Below, piece after piece: positions 23,183 to 31,403 of a stretch of DNA of 32,000 nt. The stretch's first letter is position 1. Each line of letters starts with the position of its first letter. The stretch is from Candidatus Omnitrophota bacterium. Its GTDB lineage: Bacteria; Omnitrophota; Gorgyraeia; Zapsychrales; Zapsychraceae. The stretch spans positions 1 through 32,000 of the forward strand of contig JAHFGL010000028.1 in NCBI GenBank assembly GCA_023247445.1, in the 5' to 3' direction. The notes beneath the pieces were generated by a model. The model ran no database searches. It was not told the origin of the DNA and worked only from the letters and a program-made list of their open reading frames with translations. The position numbers were made by a program, and so were the translations under genes.

Positions 23183-24322
23183 ATGGATTTTAAGAATGAT
23201 TTTGCATCATTTGATAAAAAGATTTGGCTTAATGCCGCCAGCGAAGGGCCTTTGCCTTTGGTGGCCGCCCAAGCGTTAACAGAAGCTATTGTTTGGAAGA
23301 GTCGGCCGTATGAATTAACCAATGAAAAGTTTATTAGTATTCCTAAAGAATTAAAAGAATCGATCGGCCAGTTGATTGGTGTTGATTCTAGAGATGTTAT
23401 TTTGGGCAATAGTGCTAGTTATGGTCTGCATATTCTGGCTAATGGTCTTACGTGGAAATTGGGCGATGAGATTGTTGTCATGCAAAATGATTTTCCAACG
23501 GATATTCTGCCATGGTTGAGCTTGGAAAAACACGGTGTCAAGGTTCGTCAAGTTAAACCCCAAGGCCGTGTGCTAACGCCTGATGAGCTTTTGTCGAACA
23601 TAACCAAGCGGACAAAACTGTTTTGTATTTCACATGTCCATACTTTTAGTGGAATTGCTGTAGACGTCGCGAAATTCGCGCAGATCTGTAAAGACAACAA
23701 AATTATTTTTGTTCTTAATCTTTCTCAATCTGTTGGGACGATGCCGATTGATATATCCCAATATTCTATTGATGCGGTTGTCACCGCCGGTTATAAATGG
23801 TTATGTGGTCCGTATGGAACGGGTTTTGCGTGGATAACACCAAAGCTACGTGATCAGCTGGACTTCAATCAAGCATATTGGATTACGATTTCTAGCAGCG
23901 AAGATTTAAAAAACGAAGGACCCTTAAAGTTAAGAGAGTTAAAGACAGCTAGAAAATACGACGTTTTCGGAACAGCCAATTTCTTTAATTTCGTTCCTTT
24001 TAAAGCGGCGATCGATTATTGGCTTAAGATTGGTTTAAATACTGTCGAAGAGCATAATCAAGATTTGATTGATCAATTCCTCGAGGGATTAAACAAAGAT
24101 CGCTACACGTTAATTAGTCCGAAAGAAAGAATAGGGCGATCCAACCTTGTTGTCATTTCACACGAAGATAAAGCAAAGAACGAAAAGATATTTCAAGATT
24201 TATTGTCCCATGACATTTACACAGCTTTCTGGAAAGGGAATATCCGCATTGCCCCACATGTTTACAATTCACCAAGCGATATTCAACGAGTGTTAACAAT
24301 TTTAAATAAAGTAGAACGATAG
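23183..24322 (+). CDS. Class V aminotransferase-fold PLP-dependent enzyme
   Basis: A 379-residue fold-type I PLP protein of the cysteine desulfurase / isopenicillin N epimerase-like group. The start is ATG 23183 with GAGG at 23170-23173; an upstream TTG (23168) overlaps the previous gene. The likely Schiff-base lysine is Lys205 in VVTAGYKWLCGPYGTGFAWI. ILGNSASYGLHILANGL forms the phosphate-binding region, and FPTDILPWLSL is seen near residue 105. The position that normally holds the Asp pairing with the pyridine nitrogen (V-D-G-S-Q) reads LNLSQSVG, with Asn179 instead, while the following Gln182 is kept. No catalytic Cys loop typical of cysteine desulfurases is obvious. The substrate cannot be assigned. 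Confidence 0.82.
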   Translation: MDFKNDFASFDKKIWLNAASEGPLPLVAAQALTEAIVWKSRPYELTNEKFISIPKELKESIGQLIGVDSRDVILGNSASYGLHILANGLTWKLGDEIVVMQNDFPTDILPWLSLEKHGVKVRQVKPQGRVLTPDELLSNITKRTKLFCISHVHTFSGIAVDVAKFAQICKDNKIIFVLNLSQSVGTMPIDISQYSIDAVVTAGYKWLCGPYGTGFAWITPKLRDQLDFNQAYWITISSSEDLKNEGPLKLRELKTARKYDVFGTANFFNFVPFKAAIDYWLKIGLNTVEEHNQDLIDQFLEGLNKDRYTLISPKERIGRSNLVVISHEDKAKNEKIFQDLLSHDIYTAFWKGNIRIAPHVYNSPSDIQRVLTILNKVER

Positions 24323-24387
24323 AAAATATTTTGTAACTTTTTTGCCTTGACAACGTTTAAGGATTAGACATTAAAACGGAGGACACG

Positions 24388-27300
24388 ATGAATAATAAGT
24401 CATGGATATTTGCCTTTTTGGTTTTATGCACATTTATTGTATGTCCATCTTCTTTTGCGCAAAAAGAAAATATTCAAGCGGCGTTAAAAGAGGCGGATCA
24501 ACTTCGTGAGGAACAATCCTTTGGCGTTGCCCGACAAAAGTATGAAGAGCTCCTTAAGCAAACAGGTTTGGATGCGAAGACGATTCGCGAAATTAAATTT
24601 AAATTAGCTGATTGCAGTTGGCGTACGCGCGAACAAGCGCGATATGAAGAAGCTGTTAAGAGTTTAAAAGAATCGATTGAAGCGAAGGATCATGACCAGT
24701 GGTGGGCCCAGGCGAATGAATCGTTGGCTGAGCATTTCTTAGAAATTGATCGATGGTCGCATACGAATGATATCAAGCAATATTTAGAGAATGCGCGAGA
24801 ATTTTGGGCTGGTTCCACCGATTTGAAATTAGCTCGTCCACGATTTATTAAAGTCAGTTTTGCTTTGGGCGATCTTATTAGTCAGAATTGGGGATGGAAT
24901 TATCAAGATGTAAAACCTGCAGGGATTATTCAAAAGAAATTCTTACCTGAAGGCACTCCCAATACTGGTCTCGCCACTCTTTATGAAGAAATTCTGCAAA
25001 TAGCTGAATCAAAGGAAGACAAGGCCAAAGTTCATTATGCGTTGGGGATGAGCTATATGAGTCAGTATGCTAACCTCGAACAGAGAAAATTTGCCGTTGA
25101 ACATTTTGAAGAAGTTATTAAGAATTATTCCACGAGCGAATGGGCTGATGATGCGTATTATTATCTGGGGCAATATTATGAACAATCAAATGATTTCGTT
25201 GCGGCTCTTGCTGCTTATCGCGGATTAATCAGTCATTTCCAAAAAGGACAATCTCCGTGGGTTGATGACGCCCAGAATCGTATTAAGGATATTGCTTCAC
25301 CGCAATTACGGGTAAGTACGGGATATACTTTCTTACCTGATTCGCAAATTCAATTTGATTTAGGTTGGCGTAATGTCGCCCAAGCTCAAGTGACGTTTTA
25401 TAAAATAGATTTAGTTAACGAATTAAAATTTTTGCCTAATAAACCTAACGACGATTACAATCGCGGGATAAATTATTATCCAGAACTTTTGAAAAATATT
25501 GTCGATTCGGGGCGGCTTTCATCTTTACCATCAGCGTTAGCGTTAAATATAAAATTAAAGGATGATGGAAAACATGTGTGGCAACAGGAAAATCACGGAT
25601 TAGCCCAGTGGCAAAAAGAGGATAGGGCTGATGAAAAGGAAAAGATTGATCCTAAAAAAGGAATACTTCCTCCGGGCGCGTATTTACTTTTAGTCAAAAC
25701 AGGTGATGTGCAAGCGTATGAACTCATTTTGGTGACGGATTTAGGACTCGTGACAAAAACAGCAGGACATTCCGCATTGTTTTATACCTTCGACAGCAAA
25801 ACAGGCGCTCCTCGCAAGAATGTAAACGTCAAATATCAATATCGTTATTATGATGATCAAGGACATTGGGCCTGGGAAGAAGCACAGGGTATCACGGATG
25901 ATTCAGGATTAATCAAAGTCGAATTTAAGAATTCGCAAAATAAAAATTATGCGAATCAACATCAACTTTTTGTTTGTGTCTCCGATGGCACCATGCAGGC
26001 CTTTGCTCAGGGGAATTATTATTCTTATTACAACCAGTCCAATGAGTGGTGGTTATATGCTTACAGCGATCGACCGGCTTACCGACCAAATGAAGAAATT
26101 TTATTTAAAGGAATTCTTCGTCGCTATGATGGACAATTATTTGAGTCTCCCGCACAACAACGAGTTCAAGCTAGAATCTATGATCCTCGAGGCACAAAAA
26201 TTTCAGAAAAGTCATATACACTTAATGACTTTGGATCTTTTCATGACAGCTTAACGCTCGATGAAAAGGCGACGCTGGGAGAATATCGTCTTGAGATATT
26301 AAGTGAAAGTGAAGATGGTAATCATTCATTGGCGCAATCAACTCTTTTTCGTTTAGAAGAATATAAGCTTCCTGAATTCCAAGTAAACATCAAACCAAAA
26401 GCTAAAGATAAAGCGACCGCTTCAAGTTTTCAATTAGGCGATGCCGTTACCGTTGATTTGAATGCAGAGTATTATTTTGGCGGGCCGGTGGCAAATGCCG
26501 AGGTCGAATATTTAATTTATCAGAAAAATTATGCGCATTACTATTATCCCAAGCGGGATTATGCGTGGTATTACGAAGATTGGCATCAGGCCAATAATTA
26601 TTACGACCAGGGACAACTGATCAAACAAGAAAAAATCAAGACCGATGAAAAGGGTAGCGCCGTATTTAGTTTCGAAACGCCTAAGAATTCTACACAGGAC
26701 TTGTCTTATCGTATTGAAGCGCGGGTTGTTGATCAAAGCCGACGAGAGATAAAGGCAACAGCGGAGATTAAGGTCACAAAGAATGCCTTCTATGCGTATC
26801 TTAATCCAAAACAGAATTTGTATCGCGCTGGTGATAAAACGGAGATTGAGGTTAAAACCTTGACGGCTAATAGTGAGCCAGTCTCGGTCGAAGGAAAGAT
26901 TTCTGTTTCGCGCAATTGGTGGCGAGAAGCCATTGTAAAAGAAGAAAAAGTCGTCAGCGATGCTCATTACGAACCGACTGAACTATTTACGCGTTTTGTT
27001 AAAACAGACGCTAAGGGCGAAGCTGTCTTTTCTTTCGAGCCAGATCAAGATGGCTACTATGTTATTCAATTTTCTGGATTTGATAGTAAAGGCAATGAAG
27101 TTAAATCTCAGACGACAGTTTTTGTTTGTAGCAAGCAAAGTCAGGATTTAGGATATCGTTATGGCGGACTGCAAATCATTGCGGAGAAAGATACCTATCA
27201 TTTAGGTGAAACAGCGCGGCTGATGCTGGTTGCTGATAAGCCGGATACGTGGGTTTTATTGAGTAACGAGGCTGATGAGATTCTTGATTACAATCTTTAT

Positions 27301-30192
27301 CATTTGGATGGCAATGTGAAACTGATTGAATTCAAAATCACGGACAATTTTATTCCTAATATTTTTGTCAATGCTATTTCGGCGGTCGATTATCAATTAA
27401 AAACTTATGCGTTGCCGCTGATTATTCCTCCTGATGAGAAATTTCTAAACGTCAAAATCATCTCTGACAAAGAAATCTATGGTCCACGCGAAAAAGGAAC
27501 ATTTGAAATTGAAGTCACTGACAAAAATGGAAAGCCTGTTTCAGGTGAAATCTCTTTAGGGCTAGTTGATTCCAGTGTTTACTATATTCAAGAAGAATTT
27601 GCCAAAGATATTCGGCAATATTTTTATGGGACCAAACGTCAGCAGTCTGTCCAAACGCAGAGTAGCTTTTATCAAAAAGCGTATCAAAGATTTGATCAGG
27701 ATAAAGAAGATAATTTAAAAGTCGCCAATCGAGTGGTAACTGGGAGGGCTGTTGATGAACTCGGACTGCAAAGATCGGCAGGCAGCGCCCTTGAGTATGA
27801 ACCATATTATTTGGATGCAAAGTTTGAAGAGAAAGATAAGGCCGATGGACCAAGACGAGCATTCAAACAAGGAATGATCGTTGCCGAGGGCGTAGCACAA
27901 GCAAGCATGCCGGCATCCTCAGCTCATGGAAAAACACGTGGAGAATCCGGAAGTGAGTTGGCCACACCACAAGTTCGTAGCGATTTTCGCTCGACGGTCA
28001 TTTGGCAGCCAGCGATTGCAACGGATGAAAATGGAAAAGCGAAAATAGAAGTACAGTTTCCGGATTCATTAACAACATGGCGAGCGACAGCACGAGCTGT
28101 GACATCAGAAACAAATGTCGGGAATGTCACGCATGAAGTAAAAACTAACAAAGATATTATTGTTCGTTTACAAGCCCCACGCTTTTTTACTGAGCGCGAT
28201 GAAGTTATCATTTCAGCGAACGTTCATAATTACACGGATCAAGAACAAAAGATTAAAGTCACGCTAGAGGCTAAAGGGATCGAACTTAAAAGTGAGCCTG
28301 TTGTCTGGGTGACGATTCCCTCTTCCGGTGAGAAACGTGTCGATTGGAAGGCCATGGCGATGCATCAAGGTGTCGCCGAGTTAACGGCTATGGCGCAAGG
28401 CGCAAAAGATTCTGATGCGATGGTTAAATCTTTCCCTATTATTCCTCACGGAATCGAAAAGTTTATCGCCCAAGCAATCGCCTTAAAGAGTAATGACAAT
28501 CAAGAAGTTACAAAGGAGTTTTTATTAAATTTACCTAAAGAGAGAATTGCGCAATCAACATCATTGCAGTTAAACTTTTCGCCGTCCTTGGCTGGGATGA
28601 TGCTCGATGCTCTTCCTTATTTAGCTGATTATCCTTATGGATGTGTGGAGCAGACGATGAGCCGATTTCTTCCCGTGGTCATTGTCAGAAAAACAATGCG
28701 TGATTTGGGATTGAGTGAAAAAGATATCGATCAATATATTGGTGATGTGCTGACCCCACGCAATGATCCACAACATCCCGAGCGTCGTAGCGATATGACG
28801 TTATCAAAAATAAATGACATGACCAAACAAAGCCTTGATCGGATTTATGATTTCCAACATCCCGATGGTGGATGGGGTTGGTGGAAAGAGGGAAGTACGG
28901 ATCGCTTTATGAGCGCGTATGTGGTTTGGGGACTGAGTCTCGCCAAAGACGCTGGGATTTCAATTCGAAGCGATATCTTTAATCGCGCCGTCGATTATCT
29001 GCAAAAACAATTAGTCGAAGAAGAAAATGAACCAGACATGTTAGCGTGGATGCTCCATGCTCTTTCCTCCGCCAAATCAAATAGTGATTTTGAAAATAAA
29101 CAAACAGCACGACTTTGGGAAATGCGCGAAAAATTAAATCCTTACACGCGAGCTCTGTTTGCTTTAAGCGAACATTATCGCGGTCATCATGATCAAGCAC
29201 TTGTCTTAGCTAGAAATTTATCCAATGGCCTCTCTGAGGATAAAGACAATGGAACAATTCATTGGGGCGAATCGGGAATCAATTATCGTTGGAGTGATGG
29301 TGGTGTTGAGGCCACGGCCTTCTCGATTAAAGCGCTCGTCAACATTTTACCAGAAAGTGAATGGATTGACCCAGCGATTAAATGGCTTGCGTTAAATCGT
29401 CGTGGAGCTAGCTGGAAAAATACAAGAGACACGGCTATCGCCATCTTAGGATTAACGGATTATTTAAAAACATCAAAAGAGTTAACTCCTGACTTTGATT
29501 ACACAATTGTCGTTAATGGCAAATCAGTTCAAAAGGCCCATGTCGATCGTAATAATGTTTTTAGCTTTAGCCGTATTCTTGAACTTCCCAATGAAGCATT
29601 ACAAGATGGCAATAATAAAGTCCAAGTGGTTATTAAAGGTGACGGGGCTTTTTATGTCGCTGGGTATTTAAAATATTTTACGCTTGAAGAAAATATTACG
29701 CCGGCAGGCAATGAAGTCTTTGTAGAACGCAAATATTTTCGAGAAGATACAAAGCCAACACTCATGAAAGGCTATGTGCCTGAGTGGAAACCACTGGAAA
29801 CTGGTGACGCCATTAAAAGCGGGGACCGTATCCGTGTTGAGATCACTCTTGAGGCTAAAAATAATTATGAATATCTGCTTGCGGAAGATTATAAACCCGC
29901 CGGGCTTGAGGCGGTTGAGCTTAAAAGCGGTTCAGCCTCTGCTGATCGTTTGGATAATCAAGGACGTGAAACCGGTGAAACGACTTGGATTTATCAAGAA
30001 TTTCGTGATCAAAAGGCGGCCTTTTTTATTGATCAACTCAAACAAGGCAAATATCGTATCCGCTACGAATTAAGGGCCGAGGTTCCCGGGATATTTCACG
30101 CCATGCCTAATTTGACCCATGCGATGTATGTTCCCGAGATAAGGGCGAATAGTTCGGAAATGATTGTTAACGTTGAAGATAGAGACAATTAA
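24388..30192 (+). CDS. Bacterial alpha-2-macroglobulin family protein with thioester motif
   Basis: A 1934-residue secreted protein, longer than E. coli YfhM (about 1650). GGAGG at 24378-24382 precedes the ATG. A Sec signal peptide ends near residue 24 (SSFA before QKEN). An N-terminal repeat region with TPR-like helices (about 30-300: ALGMSYMSQYANLEQRKFA, DDAYYYLGQYYEQSNDFVAA) precedes a chain of MG-type beta domains (about 300-1110), including YSDRPAYRPNEEILFKG and a Tyr-rich stretch near 714-741. A bait-like linker (about 1117-1205) leads into the A2M domain (FRSTVIWQPAIATDENGKA, FPDSLTTWRATA). The thioester site is YPYGCVEQTMSRFLP with Cys1419 and Gln1422, followed by the helical ring (HPDGGWGWWKEG near 1490). 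Such proteins are thought to trap invading proteases. No pbpC neighbour is present. Confidence 0.93.
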   Translation: MNNKSWIFAFLVLCTFIVCPSSFAQKENIQAALKEADQLREEQSFGVARQKYEELLKQTGLDAKTIREIKFKLADCSWRTREQARYEEAVKSLKESIEAKDHDQWWAQANESLAEHFLEIDRWSHTNDIKQYLENAREFWAGSTDLKLARPRFIKVSFALGDLISQNWGWNYQDVKPAGIIQKKFLPEGTPNTGLATLYEEILQIAESKEDKAKVHYALGMSYMSQYANLEQRKFAVEHFEEVIKNYSTSEWADDAYYYLGQYYEQSNDFVAALAAYRGLISHFQKGQSPWVDDAQNRIKDIASPQLRVSTGYTFLPDSQIQFDLGWRNVAQAQVTFYKIDLVNELKFLPNKPNDDYNRGINYYPELLKNIVDSGRLSSLPSALALNIKLKDDGKHVWQQENHGLAQWQKEDRADEKEKIDPKKGILPPGAYLLLVKTGDVQAYELILVTDLGLVTKTAGHSALFYTFDSKTGAPRKNVNVKYQYRYYDDQGHWAWEEAQGITDDSGLIKVEFKNSQNKNYANQHQLFVCVSDGTMQAFAQGNYYSYYNQSNEWWLYAYSDRPAYRPNEEILFKGILRRYDGQLFESPAQQRVQARIYDPRGTKISEKSYTLNDFGSFHDSLTLDEKATLGEYRLEILSESEDGNHSLAQSTLFRLEEYKLPEFQVNIKPKAKDKATASSFQLGDAVTVDLNAEYYFGGPVANAEVEYLIYQKNYAHYYYPKRDYAWYYEDWHQANNYYDQGQLIKQEKIKTDEKGSAVFSFETPKNSTQDLSYRIEARVVDQSRREIKATAEIKVTKNAFYAYLNPKQNLYRAGDKTEIEVKTLTANSEPVSVEGKISVSRNWWREAIVKEEKVVSDAHYEPTELFTRFVKTDAKGEAVFSFEPDQDGYYVIQFSGFDSKGNEVKSQTTVFVCSKQSQDLGYRYGGLQIIAEKDTYHLGETARLMLVADKPDTWVLLSNEADEILDYNLYHLDGNVKLIEFKITDNFIPNIFVNAISAVDYQLKTYALPLIIPPDEKFLNVKIISDKEIYGPREKGTFEIEVTDKNGKPVSGEISLGLVDSSVYYIQEEFAKDIRQYFYGTKRQQSVQTQSSFYQKAYQRFDQDKEDNLKVANRVVTGRAVDELGLQRSAGSALEYEPYYLDAKFEEKDKADGPRRAFKQGMIVAEGVAQASMPASSAHGKTRGESGSELATPQVRSDFRSTVIWQPAIATDENGKAKIEVQFPDSLTTWRATARAVTSETNVGNVTHEVKTNKDIIVRLQAPRFFTERDEVIISANVHNYTDQEQKIKVTLEAKGIELKSEPVVWVTIPSSGEKRVDWKAMAMHQGVAELTAMAQGAKDSDAMVKSFPIIPHGIEKFIAQAIALKSNDNQEVTKEFLLNLPKERIAQSTSLQLNFSPSLAGMMLDALPYLADYPYGCVEQTMSRFLPVVIVRKTMRDLGLSEKDIDQYIGDVLTPRNDPQHPERRSDMTLSKINDMTKQSLDRIYDFQHPDGGWGWWKEGSTDRFMSAYVVWGLSLAKDAGISIRSDIFNRAVDYLQKQLVEEENEPDMLAWMLHALSSAKSNSDFENKQTARLWEMREKLNPYTRALFALSEHYRGHHDQALVLARNLSNGLSEDKDNGTIHWGESGINYRWSDGGVEATAFSIKALVNILPESEWIDPAIKWLALNRRGASWKNTRDTAIAILGLTDYLKTSKELTPDFDYTIVVNGKSVQKAHVDRNNVFSFSRILELPNEALQDGNNKVQVVIKGDGAFYVAGYLKYFTLEENITPAGNEVFVERKYFREDTKPTLMKGYVPEWKPLETGDAIKSGDRIRVEITLEAKNNYEYLLAEDYKPAGLEAVELKSGSASADRLDNQGRETGETTWIYQEFRDQKAAFFIDQLKQGKYRIRYELRAEVPGIFHAMPNLTHAMYVPEIRANSSEMIVNVEDRDN

Positions 30193-30281
30193 TTTCAATC
30201 GGACTTGCCAGTTTGTTTTCCCTCCAAACATATGCCATACTTTGACTAGGAAATGTAAGTTAACGTGAGGAGGTGTCAAAG

Positions 30282-30563
30282 ATGAGAAAAACACTTATTT
30301 CGTTAATGGCAGTAACGTTCATCGTAAGTATGGTGGGAATCGTCCACGCAGCTGATTTACCTAAGCCGGTAGATAAGTTTGCGAAGGGGACAACGGAGAT
30401 CGTGAAATCTCCCATCGAGCTTTATGATCATACGAAAAAATCAATCGATAGTTCTGATCATAAAGTATTTGGCCTTTTTAAAGGCTTGATGATGGCCCCA
30501 TTTCATATGGTTAAGAAAACTGGTCATGGGGTGTTAGAAGTAGCAACGTTTCCTATTGAGTAA
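30282..30563 (+). CDS. Secreted protein resembling exosortase-associated family TIGR04073
   Basis: A 93-residue protein with a Sec signal peptide (cleavage near Ala23, VHA before ADLPKP). A strong Shine-Dalgarno GAGGAGG (30267-30273) fixes ATG 30282. The mature part has the pattern KFAKGTTEIVKSPIELYDHT (32-51), then FGLFKGLMMAPFHMVKKTG (63-81) and VLEVATFPIE (84-93). This matches my recollection of TIGR04073, small secreted proteins found in genomes with exosortase systems, with the layout K-x-x-RG-x-x-N-x-x-T-G-x-x-E-I, then G-x-x-x-G, then V-x-TFP at the end. No exosortase or PEP-CTERM protein is visible in the window. Function is unknown; the family match is by eye. Confidence 0.75.
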   Translation: MRKTLISLMAVTFIVSMVGIVHAADLPKPVDKFAKGTTEIVKSPIELYDHTKKSIDSSDHKVFGLFKGLMMAPFHMVKKTGHGVLEVATFPIE

Positions 30564-30584
30564 TATATACGTTCAATTTTAAAC

Positions 30585-30717
30585 GGAGGGACGATCGTCC
30601 TCCTGGAGGGGTCAATTCCAAAAGAATTGACCCCTATTCTTTATGAGGCCAAGACTTATGGAGCAATGCGAACATAAGTCTGCGGCCGAATTAATCCTGA
30701 GTTTCGCCGAAGGCGAA
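30585..30717. repeat. Cluster of four palindromes / hairpins in an intergenic region
   Basis: Four separate stems lie in 133 bp: the 12-bp palindrome GGACGATCGTCC (30589-30600); a perfect 12-bp stem AGGGGTCAATTC with GAATTGACCCCT around a CAAAA loop (30607-30635); AGACTTATG with CATAAGTCT (30652-30660, 30673-30681), flanked by GGCC on both sides (30647-30650 and 30684-30687); and TTCGCC with GGCGAA (30703-30717). The layout resembles REP/BIME-type intergenic elements. It occupies most of the 225-bp gap 30564-30788, the largest gene-free stretch here. The second stem could stop or protect the upstream transcript, although its T tract is poor. Confidence 0.75.
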
Positions 30718-30763
30718 CGAAGGATCTCTCTCTATTCTTCCAATATTTTCTATTTCTCTTTTG

Positions 30764-30769
30764 TATAAT
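30764..30769 (+). promoter_or_regulatory. Consensus -10 box upstream of the FMN reductase gene
   Basis: A perfect TATAAT lies 19 bases before ATG 30789. No good -35 hexamer is present at 16-18 bp spacing, and the nearest candidate (TTCCAA at 30738) is 20 bp away. Transcription from about 30776 would leave only about 13 nt of leader and no Shine-Dalgarno, so a nearly leaderless message is possible. Confidence 0.45.
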
Positions 30770-30788
30770 ATGTTACAATCCCTTCGTC

Positions 30789-31376
30789 ATGTTATCCAAA
30801 AACAACCCTATTAAAATCGTCGCTATCTTAGGCAGTGTCAGACCAAATAATTTAACTTCCAAAGCTTTAGCCTTAGTTATTGATGAAATTAAGAAAGATC
30901 CCCAAATAGAAGTTGAGATCATTGACCCGAATGATTTTCAACTTGGCCTTCCCGGGAAAAGAATAAATTCTTCGGTTATTAAGCTGCAGAAAATTGTTGC
31001 CCAGGCAACAGGCATAGTTCTTGCCACACCCGAATATCACGGCAGTTATAGCAGCGTCATTAAACTAGTCATTGAAAATTTGGGCTACCCATCGGTTATC
31101 GCTGGTAAACCCGTGGCTCTTTTAGGTGTTGCCGATGGACAAATTGGAGCTATTAAAGCGCTTGAGCATCTGCGCAGTGTTTGTTCGCATATTGGAGCCA
31201 TTGTTTTACCCGGGATTGTCTCGGTGTCCGGAATCCATAAATTGTTTGATCCAAAGGGACGATGTTCGGACAAGAAAATGGAACGCCGTATTCGTTCGGT
31301 GGCCACTAATCTTATTGCATATATAGAGAATATTGCTCCACGTAAGGCACTTGAAGAATTTGTCCGAGGACGTTAA
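30789..31376 (+). CDS. NADPH-dependent FMN reductase family flavoprotein
   Basis: A 195-residue cytoplasmic flavodoxin-fold protein that, by family, binds FMN and uses NAD(P)H to reduce FMN, quinones, azo compounds or metals. The FMN phosphate loop is AILGSVRPNNLTSKA (12-26), and the isoalloxazine-binding loop is LATPEYHGSYSSVIKLVIENL (78-98 region), matching the family TPEY-x-G-S motif. GADGQ-like text appears as LLGVADGQIGAIKALEHLR. Length is typical. The ATG at 30789 has no ribosome binding site. It follows the palindrome cluster and lies 27 bp upstream of the transporter gene, with which it may be cotranscribed. The physiological substrate cannot be determined. Confidence 0.9.
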   Translation: MLSKNNPIKIVAILGSVRPNNLTSKALALVIDEIKKDPQIEVEIIDPNDFQLGLPGKRINSSVIKLQKIVAQATGIVLATPEYHGSYSSVIKLVIENLGYPSVIAGKPVALLGVADGQIGAIKALEHLRSVCSHIGAIVLPGIVSVSGIHKLFDPKGRCSDKKMERRIRSVATNLIAYIENIAPRKALEEFVRGR

Positions 31377-31403
31377 GAGTGTCATTAACATGCTAAATAA
31401 ATA

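Noticed and set aside
24347-24375. TTGACA at 24347 as a -35 box for the macroglobulin gene
   Set aside because: No acceptable -10 lies 16-18 bp downstream, and the implied transcription start would fall inside the ribosome binding site.
24388-24462. Lipobox at Cys19 of the macroglobulin signal peptide
   Set aside because: The residues before Cys (FIV) and the Pro after it do not fit a lipobox; SSFA before QKEN fits signal peptidase I better.
26512-26967. Long antisense open frame opposite the macroglobulin gene
   Set aside because: It lacks a ribosome binding site and recognisable motifs and lies wholly opposite a clear family gene, so it is a shadow frame.
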